Source: Streptomyces pilosus
GTDB taxonomy: Bacteria > Actinomycetota > Actinomycetes > Streptomycetales > Streptomycetaceae
Direction: 5' to 3'
Assembly: GCF_014649835.1 (NCBI RefSeq)
Contig: NZ_BMTU01000023.1
Location: 1 to 42,107 of the forward strand
DNA: 42,107 bases
Every line of letters begins with the position of its first letter. The first letter of the stretch is position 1. The notes under the pieces are model-generated. The model was not told where the DNA came from, searched no databases, and saw nothing but the letters and a program-made list of their open reading frames with translations. Below are positions 15,959 through 26,000 of the stretch, piece after piece. The position numbers and the translations under genes are program-made.

Positions 15959-16936
15959 ATGACCACACCATCCATCGCGCCACGGCCCGCATCCGCCGCA
16001 CCGCTGAGCATGCGCGCCGCGCTCGCCCCGGTACTGGCCGACGCCGTGGCCGCGGACCCCGGCCTGATCACCGTGGGCGCGGACGGACGGGCCCTGTTCG
16101 GCCAGGTCATCGAGCGGGACCCACGCCGCTACGTGGACGTGGGCATCGCCGAGGCCAACATGGTCGGCGTCGCCGCGGGCCTGGCCCGCGCCGGCCTGCG
16201 CCCGGTGGCCGCCGCCATGGCGCCGTTCCTGGTACGCCGGGCCTACGAGCAGATCCGGCTGGACGTGTGCGTGCCCGGCCTGCCCGTGGTCCTGCTCGGC
16301 GTGGGCGGTGGCCTCGGCTACGGCCCGCTCGGCCCCACCCACCACGCCACGGACGACATCACCCTGATGTCGGCCATGCCCGGCATGGAGGTGTACTGCC
16401 CTGCCGACGCCGCCGACGCCGTCCGCGTGGTGCGGACGGTGCTGGCCGGCACCCCCGGACCGGCCTACGTACGGTTGTCGGCGCGCCCTGATCCCGTGCT
16501 GTCGCCGGTGGCTTCGGAGGGTGACCCGCGCCGACCCCGGCTGCTGCGGGACGGCGACGACGTCCTGATCCTGGCGGCCGGACGGTGCGTGGCCGAGGCG
16601 CTGGACGCCGCCGACGGGCTGGCAGCGGACGGCGTGGCGGCGGCCGTCGCCTCGGTGACCGCCCTGCGCCCCTTTCCCGCCGCCGCGGTCCGGGAGCTCG
16701 TCGGCCGTCGGCCGCTGGTCGTGACCGTGGCGGAGTCCCTGCCGCCGGGCGGCCTCGGCCCGTGCACGGCGGAGGCGCTCGGCAGCCGTGGGCCGGCGCT
16801 GATCAGCCTGCACACCGACCACCGGTACCCCCCGGTCGCCGCCCACCAGGACCTTCTCCGTTTCTACGGCGTCGATGGCCGAAGCATCCGGTCCGCCGTA
16901 CTGAGCCACCTCAACCGGAAGACGAGGGAAGCGTGA
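15959..16936 (+). CDS. Transketolase, C-terminal subunit
   Basis: 325 residues corresponding to the pyrimidine-binding and C-terminal domains. DVGIAEANMVGVAAGLARAG contains the catalytic Glu that activates thiamine diphosphate. LLGVGGGLGYGPLGPTHHATDDITLM contains the conserved His-rich substrate segment. The C-terminal domain includes ILAAGRCVAEALDAADGL and ends with the DLLRFYGVDGRSI region. It is encoded 10 bp after the N-terminal subunit with AGGAGAA before the ATG, and both are needed for an active site. The stop codon overlaps a potential GTG start of the next gene. Confidence 0.92.
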   Translation: MTTPSIAPRPASAAPLSMRAALAPVLADAVAADPGLITVGADGRALFGQVIERDPRRYVDVGIAEANMVGVAAGLARAGLRPVAAAMAPFLVRRAYEQIRLDVCVPGLPVVLLGVGGGLGYGPLGPTHHATDDITLMSAMPGMEVYCPADAADAVRVVRTVLAGTPGPAYVRLSARPDPVLSPVASEGDPRRPRLLRDGDDVLILAAGRCVAEALDAADGLAADGVAAAVASVTALRPFPAAAVRELVGRRPLVVTVAESLPPGGLGPCTAEALGSRGPALISLHTDHRYPPVAAHQDLLRFYGVDGRSIRSAVLSHLNRKTREA

Positions 16937-16938
16937 CG

Positions 16939-18195
16939 ATGAGGATCTTCTCCAGCGCCCAGGCCTGCGGCTTCGGCCCCATCTCCAAACTGGCCGCCCT
17001 CATACCGCTGTTCAAGGGCGCCACGATCGACTTCACGGGCCGCGACGTAGCGCTGGACTTCGCGCGGCGCCACGTGCACCGCTTCACCCGCATCGACGAG
17101 GGGGACACGCAGCGGTACCAGGACGTCGCGGCCGGCTTGGCCGAGGCTGACGTGGTGGTCAGCGTGATGGACGCGGAACTGGTGTTCTGGGCGGTGCGCG
17201 CCGAGGTGCCGGTGCTGTTCTTCGACAGTCTGCTGAGCTTCTGGTCCACCGAACGCACCATCGAGGACCTGGCCGCCCGCGCCCAGCTCGTCCGCTGGTC
17301 CGACGACGAGACCGCGCGGTTCGTCTTCGACATGCTGACGCCGCACGAGCGCATCCTCGTGGCCCATCTGCTGGCCACCAGGTCGTACGCGCAGAACTTC
17401 CCCGGCGTGCCGGCCCGCATCGACTCCCTGACCAGGGCGGGCGCGAGCCACCTCCAGCTGTGCGGTCCCATCGTGGATCGGGACGCCCTGGAGTCCGCGC
17501 TGTCCGCGCCCCCACCGGACGACCCTCCCGACCTGCTGATCAACCTGGGCGGCTTCCAGAACTTCTTCCTGGACTACGAGTCGCACAACGCCTATCTCGA
17601 CCTGCTGCGCCGGTGGGTCACCGAACTCGCTACGGCGCAGCCGGAGTTGCGCCGCATCCTGGTCTGCTGCGGTGCGTTCCGCGAACCGGTGACGGAGACG
17701 CACGGGGACGTCCGGATCGAGTACACCATGCTGCCGCACAAGGACTTCCTGCGACACCTGGCCCACGCCCCGCTGTACGCGGTGCCGCCCAGCCTCACCT
17801 CCCTGCACGAGGCGGTCATCCTGCGCAGGCTCCCCCTCCTGCTGCCCGAACAGCACTACGGGCACGTCACCAACCTGCGGTCCCTGCGCGGCACGGCGAT
17901 CGCCGACCACGCGGCGAGCCTCATCGACCTCGGCACCCGGTTCGAAGTGCCGGAGGACGACCTGGGCGGGACGCGGGCGCTGGACCGGCTCACCCGCGAA
18001 CTCCTCGCGGACGAGGCCGAGTACCGCTCGTTCGCCGACTACCTGAGCAAGCGGCTGGCCGACTACCGGCAGCTGACGGACGAGGAACGCGCCGCCGCCG
18101 TCGACGAACTGGGCGAACTCCTCGACGGCCCCACCCCGGCCGGCCTGCTGGAGCACATCGGTGACCGCCTCGTTCCCACCGGGAGGACGTCGTGA
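16939..18195 (+). CDS. GT-B-fold glycosyltransferase-like protein
   Basis: 418 residues from the ATG at 16939, with GAGGGA 9 nt upstream; a GTG six bases earlier is an alternative. The N-terminal half begins MRIFSSAQACGFGPISKLAALIPLFKG. The C-terminal half has LLINLGGFQNFF, RILVCCGAFREP and PLYAVPPSLTSLHEAVILRRLPLLLPEQ, which matches the nucleotide-sugar-binding layout of GT-B enzymes. No nucleotide sugar pathway is encoded in the window and the expected product carries no extra sugar. It may therefore put on a temporary protecting sugar, form an N-glycosidic or nucleotide bond, or serve self-resistance. The family placement is solid in fold, open in function. Confidence 0.65.
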   Translation: MRIFSSAQACGFGPISKLAALIPLFKGATIDFTGRDVALDFARRHVHRFTRIDEGDTQRYQDVAAGLAEADVVVSVMDAELVFWAVRAEVPVLFFDSLLSFWSTERTIEDLAARAQLVRWSDDETARFVFDMLTPHERILVAHLLATRSYAQNFPGVPARIDSLTRAGASHLQLCGPIVDRDALESALSAPPPDDPPDLLINLGGFQNFFLDYESHNAYLDLLRRWVTELATAQPELRRILVCCGAFREPVTETHGDVRIEYTMLPHKDFLRHLAHAPLYAVPPSLTSLHEAVILRRLPLLLPEQHYGHVTNLRSLRGTAIADHAASLIDLGTRFEVPEDDLGGTRALDRLTRELLADEAEYRSFADYLSKRLADYRQLTDEERAAAVDELGELLDGPTPAGLLEHIGDRLVPTGRTS

Positions 18196-19181
18196 CCGCC
18201 GCCGACCTCGCGGAGCGCACCGTCGACACCGACGAGATCACCCGGCTCATGCTGGCCGCCCACCTGGAACGCACCGGGCAGGCCGAGGTGTCGCCGGAGC
18301 GCGTGGAGACCAGCACCTGGACGCCCGCGAGCGCCCGCAAGTCCCGCCGCCGCACGTTCGTCCGTCTCGACATCGACGGCGAGGCCGTGGCGGTGGCCAA
18401 GATCCCGCTGTCGCACAGCGACCCCAAGCTCGCCGGCGAGCTGGAGGTCCTGCGCTCCTTCAGGCAGCCGTCGCCCCTGGGCTGCCCGGTTCCGCTCGAC
18501 GCGCTGGCGGGCGGGTTCACCATGAGCTACCTGCCCGGCGTCGACCTGCCCACCGCCGCCGAGGCCGCGGACACCCCCGACGGCCTGTGGCGGATACTGC
18601 GTCCGGCCGTGGACCGCGTCGTCGAACTGCACCGCTCGGGTCCCGCGGTCCCCGCCACGCCGGAACTGGCGCTGGAGACGGCCGCCCACTACGTCCGCAC
18701 GCCGGAGTTCGGCGTCCGGTACGCCGACGAGGCGCTGCGCTCGGCGCTGCTCGCGCCGACCCACGGCGACCTCGGCCCGTGGAACGTCCGCTGCGACCCG
18801 CGTGACGGCACCACCAGGGTGCTGGACTTCGAGGACTACCGCACCACCGGTATCGCTGCCATGGACGTCGTCAACCTCCTCGTCACGACGGCGCTCGCGG
18901 TCTTCCCCGACTACCAGGAGCGCGGCTTCGACTGGCTCTACGACCAGGTCTTCGGCGGTGCCCACTGGTTCGGCTCCGTGCTGGCCCGCGGCCTCGACCA
19001 CTACGGTGCCCGCACCGGCCAGCGGCCCGACCGCGTGCTCGACCTGCTGCCGTTCACCTGCCAGTGGCTGATCGAGCGCATCGAGGCCGAAGGCCGCGAC
19101 ACCAGCCGGCTCTTCTACCGCACGTTCGTCGAGCGCTACCTCGAAAGGCGCCCCACGGTCGACGGGAGCACCCATGTCTGA
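18192..19181 (+). CDS. APH-like phosphotransferase (aminoglycoside/choline kinase fold)
   Basis: 329 residues, GTG start with GGGAGG 5 nt upstream and a 4-bp overlap with the previous gene. The kinase core motif is THGDLGPWNVRCD (catalytic loop HGDxxxxN), followed by VLDFEDYRTTGIAAMDV (the metal-binding D-F-E motif). An upstream FVRLDIDGEAVAVAKIPLSH segment supplies the ATP lysine. The enzyme should phosphorylate a small hydroxylated molecule. In the cluster this could be a nucleoside intermediate, forming a nucleotide for later steps, or the final antibiotic for self-protection. It sits directly between the GT-B-like protein and the flavoprotein in a coupled operon. Confidence 0.85.
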   Translation: MTAADLAERTVDTDEITRLMLAAHLERTGQAEVSPERVETSTWTPASARKSRRRTFVRLDIDGEAVAVAKIPLSHSDPKLAGELEVLRSFRQPSPLGCPVPLDALAGGFTMSYLPGVDLPTAAEAADTPDGLWRILRPAVDRVVELHRSGPAVPATPELALETAAHYVRTPEFGVRYADEALRSALLAPTHGDLGPWNVRCDPRDGTTRVLDFEDYRTTGIAAMDVVNLLVTTALAVFPDYQERGFDWLYDQVFGGAHWFGSVLARGLDHYGARTGQRPDRVLDLLPFTCQWLIERIEAEGRDTSRLFYRTFVERYLERRPTVDGSTHV

Positions 19182-20664
19182 CACCCCTACCGACACCGCA
19201 CCGCTCCGCACGGACGCCGTGGTCATCGGCGGCGGCCCCGCCGGACTCTTCGCGGCCCTGACCCTGCTACGGGCCGGCCGCCGCGTCGCCCTGCTGGAGG
19301 CCGGCGGCGACATGCGGGAGAGCCTGTGCCCCCGCCTGGTGGCCCGCATGGACGGCCGGTCCGTGCGGGACGCCGAGAAATTCCGCCTGCAGTGCCCGCG
19401 CTGCACCTGCCTGACGGGTCTGGGCGGGGCCGCCTTCCACTTCGACACCAACCTCGGCTACATCTCCTCGCTCACCCGCTCCAAGATCGAGTCCGCGCCG
19501 GACGGCACGGTCCGCTCCTACAGCGGGCTGGAGCGCACCCTCGGCTCGTTCGACCGCGCCGAGGAGCTGATCGCCGAGGTGTACCGCACGTTCTACGAAC
19601 TGGGCCTGCCGCCCGCCGAGCCCGTCCACGCCGATCGGGACGCCTCCTTCGGCACGGTCTTCCAGCACGTCGACACCGCGCTCTCGCAGAGCGTCACCGT
19701 GGACGACTCCCTGGTCGTCATCGCCCGCCTCAAGGCCGAACTGGAGGAGAACGGCGGCCGCGTGCTGCTGCACCACCGCGCCGAGGACATCGAGCCGTTG
19801 CGCGGCGGCGGATTCGAGGTACGCGCGGCCACTCCCGGCGGGCCGGCCGTCCTTCGCGCCGACGACGTCGTGGTGGGCGTGGGCAAGCTCGGCCTGCCGT
19901 GGGTGCGCGAGCTGATCGACCGGATCGGCGTGCGCCACCGGCCCAGCCGCCGCGTCGATCTCGGTGTCCGCCTGGAGACGCGCAGGGAGGACCTGGCCCG
20001 CCTGCTGGACGGCTGCCACAACCCGAAGCTCTCCTTCCTCAACGAGGAGGGCCACTCCGTGCGGACGTTCTGCGTCTGCGGGGGCGGCCGGGTCATGCAG
20101 TACGGCTTCCTGGACGCCGTCGCCCTCGACGGGCAGCACTGCCTCAACCAGCCCACCAGCAAGTCCAACCTGGGGGTGCTCACCACCGTCGACCTGCCGG
20201 AGGGGACCGACGGCACCGAGTACGCCGCCGCGTTCGCGGCCAGGGTCGCCCACCATGGCGGGGGGCTTCCCGTCGTCTCCACCGTGGACCAACTGGCGGG
20301 CCGTCCGGTCCCGGAGGGGCCGCTCGCCACCAGCCTGATCAACTACCACCACGGCGACCTGCGTGAGTGCCTGCCCCCGTGGCTGGTCCGCGACGTACTC
20401 GCCATGGTCGAGCGCCTCAACGCCCTGCATCCGGGACTCGTCCCCGGTACGGCGACCGTCGCTGCCCCGGTCGTCGAGCGGCTCTTCCCCGACATCGAGC
20501 TCTCCGACGACCTGGAGTCCTCCGTCCCCGGCCTGTACTTCGTCGGCGACAGCTCCTCGAAGATCATCGGCATCACCTACGGCGCCGCGACCGGCATGGC
20601 GGCGGCCCGCTCCGTACTGCGCCGCCGGGCCGGCACGGCGGCCCTGACGGGTGGGGGGCTGTGA
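19174..20664 (+). CDS. FAD-dependent oxidoreductase (COG2509-like flavoprotein)
   Basis: 496 residues. The N-terminal dinucleotide motif is VVIGGGPAGLFAALTLLRAGRRVALLEAG. A cysteine cluster CPRCTC near residues 72-77 precedes LTGLGGAAFHFDTNLG. The C-terminal FAD motif is GLYFVGDSSSKIIGITYGAATGMAAARS. The layout resembles the 'uncharacterised FAD-dependent dehydrogenase' family, which often carries such Cys residues. The substrate is unknown. Candidates are reductive removal of the purine 6-oxo group (2-aminopurine from guanine) or oxidation of the nucleoside 5' position or of an alpha-hydroxy acid; I cannot choose from sequence. It overlaps the kinase gene by 8 bp and the NRPS gene by 1 bp. 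Confidence 0.85.
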   Translation: MSDTPTDTAPLRTDAVVIGGGPAGLFAALTLLRAGRRVALLEAGGDMRESLCPRLVARMDGRSVRDAEKFRLQCPRCTCLTGLGGAAFHFDTNLGYISSLTRSKIESAPDGTVRSYSGLERTLGSFDRAEELIAEVYRTFYELGLPPAEPVHADRDASFGTVFQHVDTALSQSVTVDDSLVVIARLKAELEENGGRVLLHHRAEDIEPLRGGGFEVRAATPGGPAVLRADDVVVGVGKLGLPWVRELIDRIGVRHRPSRRVDLGVRLETRREDLARLLDGCHNPKLSFLNEEGHSVRTFCVCGGGRVMQYGFLDAVALDGQHCLNQPTSKSNLGVLTTVDLPEGTDGTEYAAAFAARVAHHGGGLPVVSTVDQLAGRPVPEGPLATSLINYHHGDLRECLPPWLVRDVLAMVERLNALHPGLVPGTATVAAPVVERLFPDIELSDDLESSVPGLYFVGDSSSKIIGITYGAATGMAAARSVLRRRAGTAALTGGGL

Positions 20665-23030
20665 TGATCACCCTTCCGCAGCGTGTTCCCGAGTGCGGCG
20701 AGCCGCAGCCCCGGCATGCCACGGCACAGCTGAGCGCTCCGGCCGCAGCCCTGCTGCGGGGACCCGGCGGGGTGGCCCGGCTGGCCGCCCTGAGCCGTCT
20801 GCTGCTCCACCGCTACGGCGTCGGCTGGGACGTCGTCGGAGTCGCCGACGACGGCCGCACCGCCGTGTGCCACGACAGCGACGCGGACCAGGAGACCACC
20901 CCGCTGGGCGAACTCGCCCACGCCGTGCGGGCGCGGCCCGCCGCGCCGCCCCCCGAGGGCGAACCGTACGCGGCCGTCCTTGCGGCCCCCGCCGAGATGC
21001 CGCCGGCCGTGCTCCGCCGGCCGGTCTGGACGCTCTCCGCCGACGGCGGCGTGCTGCACCTGGCGCACGACGCCGCCGTGCTCGACGCCGGCAGCGCCGA
21101 CCGGATCACGGAACACCTGTCCCTGCTCGCACACGAGACCGCCGAACACCCGGACCGGCCCGCAGGCGACGTGGAACTGTTGCTGCCGGCGGAGCGCACG
21201 CTCCTGCTGGAGACGTGGAACGCCCCGCACACCCCGCACGCCGACACCACCCTGCACCGCCTCTTCCGCGAGCAGAGCGCCCATACTCCGGACGCCGTCG
21301 CGCTGCGGTACGGCGACACCGACCTCTCCTACGGCCAACTGGACGCCGACTCCGACCGGTTCGCGCACGCCCTGCTCCCGTACCTCGGAGCACCCGGAGA
21401 GCTCGTGGTGCTGACCGGAGAGCGCGACCTCGACCTGTTCACCGCCGTCCTGGGCATCTGGAAGGCGGGCGGCGCGTTCGTCTACCTCGACCCGCAGCTG
21501 CCCGCACCGCGGGTCGCGGACATCCTGGACCTCACCGACCCGGCGGTCGTGCTCACCACCGCCAGCGGCCACACCGCGGTCGGCGCGCGGGCCCGGAAGG
21601 TCGAGGCCCTGCTCGCCCTCGACCAGCCGTCCGGCCCGCCGCCCGACACCGCACGGCCCGACACCACGGCCTACGTCCTCTTCACCTCGGGCAGCAGCGG
21701 CATCCCCAAAGCCGTGGTGCGCCCGCACCGGATGCACACCTCCCGCATCCGGCTCGAACAGGACCTCTACGGGCCCGGCCCGACGGAACGGCACTTGCTC
21801 AAGTCGCCCATCAGTTTCAGGGAGTTCGTCCGCCCGCTGGCCGGCGGCGGCACCGCGGTGCTGGCCGAGCCCGGCCGCGACCTGGACGACCACTACCTCG
21901 CCCGGCTCATCCACGACGAGGGCATCACCACCGTCAGCTTCGTGCCGTCGATGCTGCGGCTCCTGCTGACACAGCCCGCGTTCCGTACCGCGCCCGCGCT
22001 GCGGCACGTGTTCGTCGGCGGCGAGGCGCTCCGGGAGGACCTGGAGGACGAACTGCGGTCGCTGGGCTTCGAGGTGCACAACACCTACACGCTCAGCGAG
22101 GCCGACTACGTCTGCCACCGCACCGCGGCCCCGGCCGCGCCCGGGAGCGGCGGCCCCGGCACCAACATCGGTGTCCCGCTCGACATGCGCGTGTACCTGT
22201 GCGACCCGGCGGGCCGTCTGGTGCCGCCCGGCATCCCCGGTGAGATCCGGACCGGCGGGCCCGGGTTGTCCGACGGCTACCTCGGCCAGCCGGACCTGAC
22301 CGCCGAGCGGTTCCTGCCCAACCCGCACGATCCCGGTCACCCCCCGGTCGTGTTCCGCACCGGGGACCTCGCCCGCCATCTGCCCACCGGCGAACTGGAG
22401 TATCTGGGCCGGATCGACGACCAGGTCAAGGTCCGCGGTCAGCGGGTGGAACCGGCGGAGGTCGAGACCGTGCTGCGGGGACACCCGGGCGTCGCCGACG
22501 CCGCCGTCGTCAGCGCTCCGGACCCGGACCAGGGGGCCACCCTCGTCGCCTACGTGGTGCCCGCGGGGGAGGAGATCCCCGTCCAGCGGCTGCGCGAGTA
22601 CCTGGCCGGGCGGCTGCCGGACTTCATGGTGCCGGCGCGGCTGGCCTCGGTGCCCGCACTGCCCCTGCTGGGCAGCGGCAAGATCGACCGGAAGGCGCTG
22701 CGGGTCGTGCCCCGCGGCCGTCCGGAACTCGACGTGCCCTACGTCGCACCGGCGACTCCCGCGCAGCGCACGGCCGCCGAGGCCGCGGCCCGCGTCCTGG
22801 GGCTCGACGAGGTCGGCCTCGACGACGACTTCTTCGCCCTCGGCGGCGACTCCCTGCGCCTGATGCTGCTGCGCGGCGCCCTGGAGACCGCGGCGGGCCG
22901 GCAGTTCGCGCTGGCGGACGTGTTCGCCGCCGGCACCCCGCGTGGCTACGCCCGTCTGCTGGACACAGGGGAATCCGCCCGCCCACCCGCCCGGCGGCCG
23001 TCCGACCGCCGACCGCGTCGAAGGAGGTGA
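20664..23030 (+). CDS. Single-module NRPS: vestigial C - A - PCP, atypical adenylation domain
   Basis: 788 residues. Residues 1-~175 resemble only the C-terminal end of a condensation domain (ending LLPAERTLLLETWNAPHTP) and have no HHxxxDG, so no condensation is expected. Residues ~190-680 are the adenylation domain: TTAYVLFTSGSSGIPKAVV (A3, about residue 335), TGDLARHLPTGELEYLGRIDDQVKVRG (A7/A8) and GSGKIDRKAL (A10 Lys). The A4 segment is SPISFREFVRPLAGGG. The usual FDxS Asp that holds an alpha-amino group is missing or deleted, so the substrate is probably a carboxylic acid without an alpha-amine. This fits the reported miharamycin A domain that accepts a nucleoside acid (recalled, not checked). 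The PCP is FFALGGDSLRL, Ser 730. The PKS gene follows after 6 bp. Confidence 0.9.
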   Translation: MITLPQRVPECGEPQPRHATAQLSAPAAALLRGPGGVARLAALSRLLLHRYGVGWDVVGVADDGRTAVCHDSDADQETTPLGELAHAVRARPAAPPPEGEPYAAVLAAPAEMPPAVLRRPVWTLSADGGVLHLAHDAAVLDAGSADRITEHLSLLAHETAEHPDRPAGDVELLLPAERTLLLETWNAPHTPHADTTLHRLFREQSAHTPDAVALRYGDTDLSYGQLDADSDRFAHALLPYLGAPGELVVLTGERDLDLFTAVLGIWKAGGAFVYLDPQLPAPRVADILDLTDPAVVLTTASGHTAVGARARKVEALLALDQPSGPPPDTARPDTTAYVLFTSGSSGIPKAVVRPHRMHTSRIRLEQDLYGPGPTERHLLKSPISFREFVRPLAGGGTAVLAEPGRDLDDHYLARLIHDEGITTVSFVPSMLRLLLTQPAFRTAPALRHVFVGGEALREDLEDELRSLGFEVHNTYTLSEADYVCHRTAAPAAPGSGGPGTNIGVPLDMRVYLCDPAGRLVPPGIPGEIRTGGPGLSDGYLGQPDLTAERFLPNPHDPGHPPVVFRTGDLARHLPTGELEYLGRIDDQVKVRGQRVEPAEVETVLRGHPGVADAAVVSAPDPDQGATLVAYVVPAGEEIPVQRLREYLAGRLPDFMVPARLASVPALPLLGSGKIDRKALRVVPRGRPELDVPYVAPATPAQRTAAEAAARVLGLDEVGLDDDFFALGGDSLRLMLLRGALETAAGRQFALADVFAAGTPRGYARLLDTGESARPPARRPSDRRPRRRR

Positions 23031-23036
23031 TGTGAG

Positions 23037-26000
23037 GTGTACGAGCTCGACCACGAAGACGCCGTCGCCGTCGTCGGCCTGTCCGTACGGCTACCGGGCT
23101 GCGACACCGTGGCGCGGTACTGGTCCCTGCTCGAAGCCGGCGAGGACAGCATCACCCGGCGGGACACCGCCGGGGACGCCACCTTCGTGCCCGCCTACGG
23201 ATCGGTGCCGGGCCCCGGCCACTTCGACCGCGACCGCTTCGGGATCGCCGCGTCCGAGGCGCTGCTGACCGACCCGCAGCAGCGTCTGCTGCTGGAAGCC
23301 GTCGACGAAGCGCTGACCACGGCCAACGTCGACCGGGCCCGGACGACGGCGGTCAGCGTGTACGCCGGGGTCGGCCACAACGACTACGAACGGTGGGTCG
23401 GCAGCGCGCTGGCCGGCCGCCCCGGTGTGGACGCCCAGTCCCTGGAGGTCGCCAACCGCAGCGACTACGCCGCCACCCGGGTGGCCTACCGGCTCGGCCT
23501 CCAGGGCGCCGCCGTCACCGTGCAGTCGGCCTGCTCCACCGCGCTGACCGCCGTCCACCTCGCCGTGCAGGACCTGCTCGGCCGTGGCAGCGACCTGGCC
23601 GTGGTCGCCGTGTCCTCGGTCCGCGTTCCCGCCCCCGGCGGCTACGACGCCCCGCTCGGCGGTATCGGCTCCCCGCACGGGGTGTGCCGCCCCTTCGACG
23701 CGGCGGCGGGCGGGTCCGTACCGGGCGACGGGGTCGGCGCCGTCGTCCTCAAGCGGCTGGCCGACGCGGTGGCCGACGGCGACGAGATCTGGGCCGTGGT
23801 GCGGGGCAGCGCCATGAACAACGACGGCTCCGGCAAGTCGGGTTTCGCCGGGGTCGACGCCGCCGCACAGGCCGAGGTGATCCGAGCCGCCCTGGACGTG
23901 GCCGGACTGGAACCCGAGGACATCGACTACGTGGAGGCGCACGGCAGCGGAACCCGGATCGGGGACTCCACCGAGTGGTCGGCACTGGCCGAGGTGTTCG
24001 CCGACGCCCCCCACCCCGTCCACGTCGGGGCGGCCAAGGGCGGACTCGGACACCTGCGGGAGGCGGCGGGCCTTGCCGGCTTCGCCAAGGCGGTGCTCTC
24101 ACTGCGCCACCGGCGCCTCGTCGCCACCCCGCACTTCGAGCGGCTGCCCGCTGACCTGGCGGCCGGCTCCGGCCCGCTGCGACCGCTGGGAGAGGCCATG
24201 GACTGGCCCGCGGCGCCCGGCCGGCCGCGGCGGGCCGGCGTGAGCGCCTTCGGGCTGGGCGGCACCAACTGCCACGTGGTGCTGGAGGAGGCGCCCCCCA
24301 CCCCGGAGACACCGCCCTCCGGCGACGCCGAGTTGCTGCTCGTGTCCAGCCACCACCCGGACACCCTCGACGCCGACCTGGCCGCTCTCCGCGACCACCT
24401 CGGCCGGAATCCCGCGCGGCTCGCCGACGCGGCGTGGACGACCCAGACAGCGCGCCACCGCCATACCCACCGTGCGTACGCCGTGGTGCGCTCCCCGGAG
24501 GAGGTCCCCGGGGCGTTCGACGGTGACCTGCTGCGCAGACAGCGCGGGCACGCCGTCGGCGGCACCCCGCAGGTCGTCTTCGTGCTGCCGGGAATCGGCA
24601 GTCACTACCCGGGCATGGGCGCCGAACTGGCCCGTACCGACCCGCTGTTCGCGAGCCACCTCCAGGCCGTCGTGGCCGTGGCCGACACGCTGACCGACGG
24701 CGCCGTGGGCCGGTCGTTCGCCACCGAGCCGGCCCGTTTGGACCAGCGGGGCGACCGCGTGGACCTGCGCGCCCTGCTGCGGCGCGGCGGCCCGGCACCC
24801 GCGCCCCGGGAACTGCGTGAGGTGCACCTGGCACTGTTCTGCATGGAGTACGCCATGGCCCGCACGCTCATGGACCTCGGGGTCCGCCCGGCCGCGCTGC
24901 TGGGCCACAGCCTGGGGGAGTGGGTGGCGGCGGTGCTGGCCGGGGTCCTCGGACCGGAGGAGGCGATGACCGCCGTCGCCCGCCGGGCCGACCTGGTCGG
25001 GACGGCCGGGCCGGGCGCCATGCTCGGGGTGCTCGCCGCCGCCGAGGAGGTGGAGCACCACGCCGTGCAGGACACCTGGATCGCGGCGGAGAACGGGCCG
25101 AACCACTGCGTGTTCTCGGGCCGGCCGGAGGCCGTGTCGGCGCTGGCCGACCGGCTGCGCGCCAAGGGGTTCACCACACTGCCCGTGGACGCCGCACATC
25201 CCTTCCACACACCCCAGCTGGCGGGCGCCGCCGACCTGCTCGGCGAGGATCTGCACCACGTCGACCTGGCGCCGGCCCGTATCCCCATCGCTTCGAGCGT
25301 GCTCGGCGCGTGGCTGGACGGAGAGGTGCCCGACCCCGGTTACTGGCGCGACCACATGGTGAGCCGGGTGCGGTTCCGCACGGCAGCCGGACTGGCCCTG
25401 TCCCGGCACCGGGTCCTGGTCGAGGTGGGACCGGGGACCGCCCGCCCCTGGATCGCCCAGGCCGACCCGGACGCCGTGTGCGTGCGCACCGTACGGAAGT
25501 CCTACGAGAACGCCGGCGACCGGCAGATCCTGCTGGAAGCGCTGGGGGAACTGTGGACCCACGGGGTCGAGGCCGACTGGCCGCGCCTGCGCCGCGCCCC
25601 GGCGCGCCGAACCGTCCTGCCGCCGCGCGCCCTGCTGCGCCGCCGGTACCTGCCCGACACCGAGCCGCCCGCCGGCCCCTGGCCGACGCCCGCCGCCACG
25701 CGCCGGGCCGAGCCGGAGCTCGACGCCCCGGCGCCCGCGTCCCCGGACGAGGAGGGAGGGTCCACCGTCGGGCAGTTCCTCGCCCACCGCTTCCGGGTCC
25801 TCCTGGGACTGCGCCGGGTGCACCCCGACGACCACTTCTTCCACCTCGGCGGCGACTCCCTGATGGGCGTGCACCTGATCGCCGGTCTCAAGGAACTCAC
25901 CGGACGGTCCGTGCCCTCCTCCGTCGTCTTCGCCTCCGCGACCCTCGGCGGCATGACGCGTGAGATCGAGAACTGGCTCGCCACCGCCGAGCACGAAGCC

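Noticed and set aside
12723..16936. AHBA/kanosamine-type (ansamycin starter) pathway suggested by dehydrogenase plus split transketolase
   Set aside because: The aminotransferase is class IV rather than the AHBA-synthase type, and no dehydroquinate-type enzymes, AHBA synthase or amide synthase are present. The cispentacin operon and nucleoside-type genes point elsewhere.
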